A DNA stretch of 64,000 nt from Mesotaenium endlicherianum (lineage: Eukaryota > Streptophyta > Zygnematophyceae > Zygnematales > Mesotaeniaceae): NCBI GenBank assembly GCA_009602735.1, contig WELA01010671.1, positions 88,061 to 152,060 on the forward strand, in the 5' to 3' direction. Numbering within the stretch: the stretch's first letter is position 1; the number at the start of each line of letters is the position of its first letter. The notes under the pieces are model-generated. The model saw only the letters and a list, made by a program, of their open reading frames with translations, was not told the DNA's origin and ran no database searches. Below, one piece after another: positions 31,592-41,473 of the stretch. The position numbers and the translations under genes were made by a program.

Positions 31592-34500
31592 TCCAGTCTA
31601 CTGACTGTGAGGATGCTAGACATAGTGAGTCGTCACTAGCTGCCCTCGTAGCAGGTATTATGGGTCCTGCTGAACTGGATTCACTATGCATGCCTGACAA
31701 CCAGATAAAGGAGACCATCAGCAATATAGACGTCCAGAGAGTGCACACTCTGGATGCTCTTGTTCCACCTGATGTCCAACATTTCTTTGCTAAGTCAGAA
31801 GAACAATGCAAAAGTCAGGAAAAGACAGTCCCCCCTATCCTACTGCATTGCATGATTGCAGGTAGAAAGGTGAGGGCATTTGTTGACGGAGGGGCGTCAC
31901 ATACTTTTATCCACAAGGACTTAGTTAAGCGGCTAAGGCTGCCTACTGTCACCCAAGGGAATAGAAAAATATTCCTTGGAGATGCCTCAAGTATCTCGGG
32001 AGGAGTTATAACCAAGCCTATTGAGGTCTAGTTAGGTTCTCGCATTGCAGTTCTAATTGAAACGCTTACATTTGAGGTACTCAACACTGGCTTTTATGAT
32101 CTCGTGCTAGGCATGTCCTGGCTTAATAGACATCAAGCTAAAGTGTGTTGAAGCAGAGGTACAGTTAAAGTGAGAGGAGCCAGTGATGGGCAGACTGACT
32201 TGGCACCCACCAGTGCTCTTCCTCTTGTCCTGTGTGGATGGCAAATGAAGGAAAAGAAGAGGCTTCCAGAAGGATGTAAGTTGCTGAATGCAATGGAGTT
32301 CGTCAAAAGCTGGAACCATAAGGAAGACAGAATGTTCTGTCTGCGGCTAAGAGAGGTACCTCCTCAACCTGAAGAAGTGGTTGAGAAAAAGATAGGTCCT
32401 CCGGAGCACCCTACTTCTACGAAAATTGTTGCTCAGTACACGGATGTATTTAATAAGCCTCCATGACTACCTCCTAAGAGGGAAGTAAATCATAAGATTG
32501 ATTTATTACCGGGTAGTCAGCCACCTTGGCAACGCACTTATGGCTTGTCTTATGTGGAGAGCGAGGAGTTGAAAACACAGATTGCAGAGCTTGTACAAAA
32601 TGGTTATATTTCCCCAAGTAAATAACCTTACGGCGCACCCATCCTATCTGTTAAGAAAAAGGATGGCAGTATGCGGATGTGTGTGGATTATATAGCCCTG
32701 AACACAATTACGGTAAAGAACAAGTATGCTTTACCCAGAATCGAGGACTTGCTTGATACCCTGTCTGGTGCTAAGGTGTTCAGTAAGATAGATCTCAAGA
32801 GTGGTTATCATCAAATCAGAATTGCTGAAGGGGATGAACACAAGACTGCCTTCCGCACACGTTATGGACACTATGAGTTCAACGTGATGCCATTTCGACT
32901 GACTAATGCTCCCGCAATCTTTATGGGTGCTATGAATGACATTTGTAGGCCTTATTTGGATAAATTTGTGCAAGTTTTCTTACATGATATTTTACTTTTC
33001 TCTACAGATGAGACTCAGCACGCTGCACAGTTAAAGACAGTCATGGACATTTTAGGAAGAAATCAGTTATATGCTAAAATTAGCAAGTGTGATTTCTTTA
33101 AGGAAAGTATTGAATTCTTAGGCCACGTTGTCAGTAACGAGGGCATCAGTGTGGACCCTAAGAAAGTCCAGACCATAAGGGACTGGCCAGTACCACAGTC
33201 TGTCTTTTGAAGTTAGATCCTTCCTCGGGTTGGCTAACTACTATAGGAGATTTATTGAGAACTATTTCACAAAGGCCAATAAACCGACTGACCTTACTAA
33301 GAAAGACATAGGGTATGTGTGGCGGGAAGAGCAGCTGGCTGCCTTCCGGACCCTTAAAGATGCCCTTTGTTCTGCCCCAGTGCTAGCCGTGTATGACCCC
33401 AGTAAACCCGTGCAGGCGGTCACTGATGCCTCTGGCTTTGCCATGGGTGCTATTTTGTTGCAGCCTGCTGACAAAACCACAAAGGATGGTAAGGTACGGC
33501 AGGAGTGGCACCCTGTATTGTACGAGTCTATGAAGTTTAACCCAGCGGAGATTAATTACTCAGTGCATGATAAAGAGCTGCTAGCCATCATTCATGTGCT
33601 CAAACAGTGGAGAGCATACTTACATGGTAAGGCCTTTAAGGTGACTCCAGATCATCTAGCTCTGACCCACTTTCAGAAGAAGTCCAAGCTGTTGAGGAGG
33701 GAGAACCGCTGGAGCCAGATGCTGGAGGAGTTCCAAGTCCAGATCGACTACAAACCAGGGAAGTTGAATCATGCTGATGCACTCTCTAGAAGACCTGACT
33801 TGCAAGAAAGGATTTTTAGTCAGCATGTTGTAGATAAAGTCTTGTGCGCACTCACTTCACTAAAGGTGAAAAAGTCCTTCCTTGAACAACTTAGGAAAGC
33901 CTACCTTTCTGACCCAACATTTGAGCCCAGCCCCACCTACTGGTGTGTGTCGTGCTACTACACTCGGGTATAAGCTTAAGGGAGGGGTCTGAGTGACTGA
34001 AACCACTTCGGGCAGGCTGAAGCTGGTCATTCCTAATAACTTGGAAATAAGGTCTCTCCTACTGAGTCAAGCTCATGACAGTCTCCTGGGTGGACATTTG
34101 GGGCAGGCCAAAACTGTTGGCAAACTGGCAAAACATTATCATTGGGAGGGGTTACCCCGGGAGGTCTTGAAATNGCCCTGAGAGGTCTTGAAATATGTGC
34201 AGTCCTGTGATCAGTGTCAGAGAAATAAGTCTAGGCACACACCAGCGGGAGGTCTCTTGCAACCGCTGCCCATCCCAGCGGGACGCTGGGAAACTATATC
34301 CATGGACTGGGTGGTCACACTGCCACGAACGACTAATGGGCATGATTCGATACTGGTAGTCGTGGATAAACTAACAAAAATGGTCATTTTCATCCCCACA
34401 CCTGTCAAAGTAAGTGCACTCAAAACAGCGAAACAGTTCTACAATCATGTAGTATGCCAACATGGGCTACCCTCTAATATCATCTCAGACCGAGACTCAA

Positions 34501-35399
34501 AATTTCCCTCTAAGTCCTGGAGAGCTTTAATTTGGTTAATGGGAGTCAAAGAGCTGCTCAGCACAGCAAACCACCCTCAGACTGATGGGCAGACTGAAAG
34601 AACTAACCGAGTTCTGCAGGAGGTGCTGAGAGCATATATTAACCAAAAACAAGATAATTGGGATGACCTGTTGCCTCAAATTCAGTTTGCGGTCAACAGT
34701 GCGGTGCACGCGTCAACAGGCAAGACTCCATTTGAACTCAGCCTGGGTAGAGTCCCTAAGTCCTCTTTAGATGTACCGGGAGAATCTTTATTTCACTCTA
34801 AAGGGATTGACAATCCAGTCTCCCTCCAGTTAACTGAGGAGTTTGCTGACACCCTGTCAGAAGTCCAACAAAACCTGCACAAAGCCCAAGAAAACCAACA
34901 AAAATACGCTGATCAACACCGTCGGGAGCTGACATTTTCTAAGGGCGATTTAGTCAAACTGCATTCTCAGCACCTGTACCTCCCTGGTGTGGTCAAGAAA
35001 AAGCTTGGCCCTGTCTGGGTCGGTCCATATTCGGTGGTACGTCGTGTCGGTCAGAATGCTTACAAACTGAACATGTCAGCTGACTACAAGGGTCACCCGG
35101 TCTTTAATGTCTCCTTCCTGGAACCATACATCAAAGGTGATACACTGTTCACAGGTCGATTACCTGTCCAACCGGGACCGGTCCCCGCTGTCCGGGACGG
35201 CGACCCTGAGGAACATGAGGTCGATGAGATTTTAGACGCTCGCTCGGTCCGTTGATCGTCTAAATATGTCATGAAGTACCTCATTAGATGGAAGGGTTAC
35301 GATGCGTCTGGGGACACTTGGGAGTTTAAAGACCAGCTGACCAATGCCAAAGGGGCGTTGAAACGGTTCCACCTTCGGGCGGCTGGGGCTCCGCCCTGA
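31573..35399 (+). pseudogene. A2 pol, degraded
   Basis: The domain order is as in A1: protease (DGGASH present, 31573-32031), RT (32671-33210), RNase H (33230-33973), integrase (34188-35000) and chromodomain (to 35399). Compared with A1 there are many stops, mostly C-to-T or G-to-A changes: CAG to TAG at 32029, TGG to TGA near 32150 and 33990, CGA to TGA at 35253. There is also a shift near 33208. The RT catalytic box reads FLHD. It cannot make an active polyprotein. Confidence 0.87.
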
Positions 35400-35747
35400 C
35401 TGTCCCTTCAGTAGACATGGGAAGGTGACAGGAGGTCCTGTCTCCATATAAGTTGGAGGGGGATGTGACAGTTAGTGACAGTTGTGACAGGCAGCCCACC
35501 TTTAAAATTAAGTTGGAGGGAGTGGTATTCTGTTTTGGGATCAGCCGGACAATCTCTAATAACCATATTACACACTCAACCTGCGCTCACACTCACTTTC
35601 TCTCTAACTCAATTTTCCCTTATATTCACTCACACCAGGAATTTCACACTAGAAACTCTCCCGATCGCGTTCTTCTTCATCAAGGGCACTCAGTAGCGGC
35701 AAAATATCATGACTTCACTAACTGCATTGTGTTTATGATTGAGCAGG

Positions 35748-37173
35748 ATGACTCAAAAGTGGGAACTCAAGAGGAAAGGAAGGGCGGAAGAGGCACATGC
35801 AGAATACTTGCAATTCCGTGGAGACATCGAATCATCCTCCATCTCCGCTCGGGAATCACAGCAACTCCAACAACAGCGGGAAGCACAGAAGAAGAAGGAG
35901 GAGGAGGAACAGGCCAGACTGAGGCAGGAAGAACTGGACAGAAAAGCTGCAAAGGAGGCCAAGAAAGCCGAGGAGGAGAGGCAAGCTGAGGAGAAGCGGA
36001 AGCAGCAGGCTGAAGAAGAGCTGAGGCAGCTACCGCTATACAATACTAGGCAAGGGCTTCGATCTACTGGAGGAGGCCTTCAAGTATGCTCACAGAAGGA
36101 CATCCTCCAGAAGGAAGTTGAGACATCCGAACACTTTTACAAGTATATAGAGGTCTGCACGGGGCTCCTCCTCTACCGCGATTACGCCAGGATGGTAGGA
36201 TATACGGTCAGGGAGGCCAAGGCAATGGCCCAGGTGAAGGAAGCAGGGACTGTATTCATTCTTAGTATCTGGGGGAAAGATAGGGTCATCAGGATGATCC
36301 CCATGGACGCGGACAGCTCTAAGGACTCTACACCCCATAACCGGTTCAAGGCCATGTATAATGAGGTGGAGAGGAGAAGGTGGGAGTTCTTGGCCAGGGA
36401 AACCAGTTTGCTAGACTTTGCAGGGCACTGGTACCCTTGTACTCTTAAAAGGACAGAACCTGCCTTCTTCCAAAAGCCCACCGATTGGCGGTGGATGACC
36501 ATCAACATGAGGGATCAGCAGAATGACAGGGCGACGGATTTCCTGACAGACCTAAAGGGGAACATAGTATTGCCCCCTCACATTGCGGCTTGGGACCCAA
36601 GATTGGATGGAGTCAGAGACTGCATGAGCCAAGAAATGCAGGGGGACAGAAGCAGGGCCCGAGAGTCATTCTCAAAAGGGAAGCACGCTTAGGCCAAACG
36701 AGCAAGCAAGCAGGGGGAAAAGGACCTGTATGCGGTCCGAACTCAGCAGCCCCCACCAGCACCCAAAAGGGGTAGGTCAGTGGGATATTCTTTTTCTTGG
36801 GAAGAGCTGGAGCAGCTGACAGAAGAGACCCCAGAAGTCTCAGAGGAACCCGGGGACGGAGAGGAGGAGGAGTCAGAGGAAGACGAGGAGGAAGGCGAGG
36901 AGGAAGACACTAGCCCCCCCGTGATCCTGACACCTGCCACATCCCCTGTAAGGGAGAAGACGAAGTTGGCCCTGCAGCAACTCGCTGAAGAGGAGGATAT
37001 CACTTGGCTGGAAATTGCCAGTAGACAGAGCCCATCTGCAGGCACGAAGACCCAGTCAGACAGGGGAGACAGGAGGGCTGCTAGAGAAATAGCCAGAGGC
37101 TTGCCGGCATCTCCCTCGCAGAGAGGGCATGTACCCTTAGCTCATGTCATGCAACATCCTTCTGGGAGATGCT
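35748..37173 (+). pseudogene. A2 ORF3 type II, degraded
   Basis: The ATG follows a conserved acceptor (GAGCAG ends at 35746) with a CACTAAC-like branch point at about 35716-35722. It keeps the charged coiled coil and the core (KYIEVCTGLLLYRDYARM, PTDWRWMTINMRDQ, LPPHIAAWDPRLDG). A deletion and local scrambling occur near 36030, and a TAT-to-TAG stop lies at 36690-36692 right after FSKGKHA. The same frame continues to about 37170 with the acidic tail and RGLPASPSQRGHVPLAHV before being cut by LTR sequence. Confidence 0.8.
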
Positions 37174-37381
37174 ACTGTCTTCTAACCTTGCTTATGTATG
37201 AGTTTACTGATTTGCATTATTGATGCTAATTTACTCGCATTTGACTTACGAGTATTATTCACTGTTAGTGTTTTGTCCTTTGCCGTTTAACCTGTTAACG
37301 GAAACTACCATAAAGATTACTTGCTGATATAAAGATCTTTATTAATTATTAATCGCCTATTTGGTAAGTCGATTCATTTCA
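37174..37381 (+). repeat. A2 3' LTR remnant (last ~208 bp)
   Basis: This segment begins ACTGTCTTCTAACC, equivalent to about position 510 of the LTR, and ends GATTCATTTCA. It is followed by the target duplication TTAAC. U3 and the polypurine tract are missing. Confidence 0.88.
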
Positions 37382-39075
37382 TTAACCTTGTGTATCCGTT
37401 GTTGTCGTTCTTTATTGTTGCTTCACTTGTCATAATGAGACACCCTTTTTTGTCCACACATAAATCGGATTCATCGGTATAAAGCCTCGCGAGAACAAAG
37501 CTCGCCATAACATCGCTAGCCTAACCACGAGACTCTCAACCTCTGTTCCTTCACACACACCATCGTAGTAACCCCATGCTTCTGGTTTCATAGCTCACTT
37601 TTCAGTCAATATTTAGCGGATTAGCTACCCCAATAGTGCCTATTTGTGCCCAGACTTCTCGTACTCTTTTTACATGTACGGCTCATAAGCTGTGGGCTTT
37701 TCCTCTCGCAAGAGGAAGTTTGTACTCACCAGCATTTAGGTTAGTGAGGCCTTGCCCATTCCAGGGGTATTTCCCCTGTGAGTCTCGTCCTTCCTCGTTC
37801 TGCTTATGCCTAGCGTCCTCCGACAGGTTCCTAGCGTCCTCCTACAGTCTCAGTCACGACACCCCACCCATCCCAAGGTGCCAGGATTTGCCTTCAATGT
37901 ACACGTCACACATCACACATAAATTCAAAGTCCTGGACCACTGTCCAGCTCGGGTTGACCTTGTCAGTTCATTATACCCTAGTCTTCTGCAGTCAACAGG
38001 TCTTCAATGCCGTACCTTGACTCGCCTCTATTTCCGTCACGCGTGTCAGACCACCAATTGCTCTTTTCTGCTCTAGTCGCGACAATCAGCTCTAGGTAAG
38101 TCTAATTACTGTTTGCACGTTGTGACTGTTGTGCCTAACAGTGTCGGTCCCTCGGCACGTGCGTAGCCTTCCAGCACATGTGCCTTTGACCTGGTCGATG
38201 TGTCGGTGGCCCTCCTCACGTGTGGGCAAACATGGTCGATCGACCTTCGCACGTGTGTCGGTGACAAGCCTTACCAAGGTTAACATCCCTGGGTTCCTGA
38301 ACTTGCACAATGCAACCATGACCAACACTCAGGGCATCCTTCTCCTTCACCCAGCTCTCACCATCTGCTTATCCTAAGAATTGGCAGAAAATTTAAAAAA
38401 TTACTTGCCTTGCCTTAATTTCTCTTACAAGGACAGAAGCGTCTTATTTCTATACAGGCTTTCGCCCAAGTTGAGGGTTTACAAAATGGAAAAGTTAGTA
38501 GTTTGCAAAAATCACGTCCAAGCAGCTTAACAGGCAATGTCAAGTTCAGAGAAAATCGCCCTTCAAGGCTTTCGCTTAACTTTCACAAGTCACAGCTTAC
38601 AAAATTCTGAACTGCACATCTATGTTGGCCTGGTTTGAATTCTTCGCTCAATACCGCGCCTTAACAGCTCTTCCCTGCTTGGCTGGGCTCACTCAGTCCT
38701 TCGCTGAGAGCTTTTGCTTGTTAATACTACTCTTGCTATCAGCAATTCGACAATGGAGACTTCTGAGAACTTGGAAACTAACACAGCACTCACCATTTCA
38801 AGTGACCTTCGCACGCTGGTGGCGTATGACCCAAATCTGTGCTAATCTCCTAACAAATTCTATTTTGCAGCTCACTACTTACTACCAGTGAGATACTCTC
38901 TTGGGAACTCCTGAGGTCCAACCTTTATATGATTGTAAGGTTATGAAAGTGTAGTTTGTTTCTTTCTAGTATTTTATATGCATAGAGTGTAAGTTTAGAA
39001 GAGATCTTTGACCTTTATTTTAAGTCATTTGGACAAGTATTGAGATAGTTTTGAAGTTTGGAAGTTTTTAGTGAG
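37382..39075. other. Intergenic stretch, nothing assigned
   Basis: Starts with the A2 target duplication. The open frames (such as 37636-38076) look random. Several CACGTG-like E-box words cluster at 38150-38260. I see no gene, RNA or clear mobile element. Confidence 0.4.
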
Positions 39076-39240
39076 TGTAATGAATCAATTCATTATTTAT
39101 TTATTTAATTGCATATATAAATATAACACTAAATAAGTATTATGTCTATATACTCACATGTGCATGTTCATCTAAATGAATGTATGTCGATGTAATGCGA
39201 GTTTACTTACTTTGTCAAAAAGTTCGGCAGGATGACTTTT

Positions 39241-39960
39241 TGTAATAAATCAGTATACTGGTCGATATAATATTCATTTAAATAACATAGTTAAATAAGT
39301 TCAGCCTGCTGAACTCTAGTTAATAATCAGTCTGCTGGACTTTATACTTAATATCAATTTAATGACTTGGCCGGAAGTAGCAGGCTGAGGCCACCTTAAG
39401 TCAGCTTGCTGACACATTCTTTGACAGCCAGCTGACTTCCGTACTCGGTAGCAGCGAACTGCCTCAATATGCATCTAAGTGTGGTATGCTAGATGAATGG
39501 CCACATGACATCCCTATGATGGATGGCGATTCGGGATGATGGGAGATGGCGGTGGATTTGGTTAACCGAGGTCCTACCAACGTGGTTAACTCCCGGGTAG
39601 GCGGTGCCATCGCACTGACCGTTGAACAGTAAACTCATTCCATGTACATATGCTAGGCATTGCTCTCGAGTTCGGCATTCGGAAACGAGGCCAACTCTCT
39701 TGTACAGCTTACTGAGAGAGATCTGAATCCAAGGCGAGAAGCCATTGATACGCACTGTCTTCTAACCTTGCTTATGTATGAGTTTACTGATTTGCATCAT
39801 TGATGCTAGTTTACTCGCATTTGACTTACGAGTATTATTCCCTGCTAGTGTATTGTCCTTTGCCGTTTAACTAGTTAACGGAAATACCATAAAGATTACT
39901 TGCTGATATAAAGATCTTTATTAATTGTTAATCGCCTATTTGGTAAGTCGATTCATTTCA
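39241..39960 (+). repeat. A3 5' LTR (family A)
   Basis: The LTR is 720 bp. The first ~300 bp differ from A1 (for example TGTAATAAATC at the start). From about 39544 on, the sequence is the same as the A1 5' LTR. A primer site follows at 39962-39974. Confidence 0.9.
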
Positions 39961-39994
39961 GTGGTATCGGAGCAGTTATCACAGTCTTCTTTGT

Positions 39995-41473
39995 ATGGTA
40001 AGGACAAGGTCTCAAACTAGCAACTCCCGAGACATGGAGAACCAGGATAACGAGAATGTCGAAAACCAGGCGGAAAGCCATGTAGCGGGAAACCGTACCT
40101 ATTCGGAAGCAGTAGCGGATACTGCAGCTAGGGAGGCAGCAGATGAGGCAGCTGCTATTGCCTCAGTCGCAGCTCAGCAAGCTGAGGAGGAGATAGCCAG
40201 ACTAGAAGCTGAACAAGTAGCAAAGGCCGCTGAAGATATACAAAGGAGGGAAGGACAGCCAGCTGACGAGCGCACTGTTGAAGAACTTATGGCATCAAGG
40301 GCCAATGTTCTGAACCCACCTCCTGCCGTACAACTCAATGTACCCCTAGGTCAAATACGTGACCGGCTGAATGCGGCAGGAATTGCTGCTGCAGGAGCAA
40401 GAGGGATTGTTGAGGACACTACTCAGCGAGTAGATGCCAATGCTGCTGCTGCATTTGCTAATCTACCACCCCAAAATGTAGACTTGGGAGCATTGTTCGT
40501 TCAGATGCAGTCGCAAATGGCGACCATGTATCAGTCCCAGCAGGAGGACAAAAGAATCATAATGTCCCTACTCCGGGACAGAGACCAACTGGGGTCTCAC
40601 ACCACTAGTGGTGGTGGCCGAGGGCCTAGTAAGCCCAAGCCGAAACCTCCCCAGGACTATGATCCTGAGGGAAACAGAAAATATTACCTGATCAAGTTTC
40701 TCGCGGATGTTGAGCAGTGGCTGGAGAACTACCCAGAACTGCAAGATTACGAGAAGGTCAGGCACACCGGTGCGCTACTGAAAGGCAGTGCCGCAGACTG
40801 GTGGCTTTACTGGAAGGAAGAGCGTAAGGCTCGGCAACTCGGTGACCCTACGTGGGTAGAGTTTGTCGAGAAGTTGCATGAGAAGTTTGATGTCATCAAC
40901 CAGCAGGAGAAAGCTATCTATGCGATGATCTCCCTGACACTGAAGCAGACCACTTCAGTTGCTGAGTTTGCTCAAAAGTTCCAAGAGAACATGATGAAGC
41001 AGCCTGATTTGCCAGAACGGTATAGGATAGCATACTTCAGGTATGGCTTGAAATCCGAGGTCTCTGGTCATTTTGCTGAGAAAAAGTATGAGAAACTGGC
41101 TGACTTGATCCAGGATGCTGACGCCTGGGATCAGCAGCAGTTCAATCACAAGCGCCAGAGTAACGCTTTGGTGTCTAAGATTGTCAAAAAGCCCCACGGT
41201 TCCTACAATGCAGTTGAAGGAGACCAGGCTGAGGATAATCAGGGTGATGAATATGAGTATGAGTACAATGCTATTCAGTCTAGAGGTAGAGGTGGTCCCT
41301 CTCGAGGTGGCTATGGAAGGGGTGGTGGTAGGACTAAGCCGAGACCAGCCTCAGCAAAATCTACTTGCTACCATTGTCAGCAGAAAGGCCACTACAGAGA
41401 ACAGTGTCCGGTCAAGCACCTGCCTAAGGTCGAGAGAAAAGACCAGCCTTTAAAAGACAGCAACAGTCAGTAA
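39995..41473 (+). CDS. Gag polyprotein of A3
   Basis: This 492-residue protein has the same translation as A1 gag, with the same helical N-terminus, capsid-like centre and CCHC knuckle ([14 protein letters not shown] near the C-terminus). It is followed by the same -1 frameshift signal (heptamer at 41449-41455, stem around the stop at 41471-41473). It could supply Gag even though the A3 pol is broken. The identity to A1 over this length implies recent transposition or gene conversion. Confidence 0.9.
   Translation: MVRTRSQTSNSRDMENQDNENVENQAESHVAGNRTYSEAVADTAAREAADEAAAIASVAAQQAEEEIARLEAEQVAKAAEDIQRREGQPADERTVEELMASRANVLNPPPAVQLNVPLGQIRDRLNAAGIAAAGARGIVEDTTQRVDANAAAAFANLPPQNVDLGALFVQMQSQMATMYQSQQEDKRIIMSLLRDRDQLGSHTTSGGGRGPSKPKPKPPQDYDPEGNRKYYLIKFLADVEQWLENYPELQDYEKVRHTGALLKGSAADWWLYWKEERKARQLGDPTWVEFVEKLHEKFDVINQQEKAIYAMISLTLKQTTSVAEFAQKFQENMMKQPDLPERYRIAYFRYGLKSEVSGHFAEKKYEKLADLIQDADAWDQQQFNHKRQSNALVSKIVKKPHGSYNAVEGDQAEDNQGDEYEYEYNAIQSRGRGGPSRGGYGRGGGRTKPRPASAKSTCYHCQQKGHYREQCPVKHLPKVERKDQPLKDSNSQ

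Larger units (their letters stand above)
29348..37381 (+). mobile_element. A2: decayed family-A element carrying ORF3 type II
   Basis: Layout: 5' LTR 29348-30064, primer site 30066-30078, gag relic, conserved frameshift signal (31567-31608), pol relic to 35399, ORF3 type II relic from 35748, and a 3' LTR remnant 37174-37381. The perfect 5-bp flanks (TTAAC) show one insertion event. The end of ORF3, the polypurine tract and the first ~510 bp of the 3' LTR are missing. Single Ns at 30632, 31314 and 34174 mark contig joins with partly duplicated flanks, so some frame breaks there may be assembly errors. Confidence 0.9.

Noticed and set aside
38150-38260. Cluster of CACGTG-like words
   Set aside because: They are irregularly spaced in sequence with no gene nearby; not enough to call a regulatory site.
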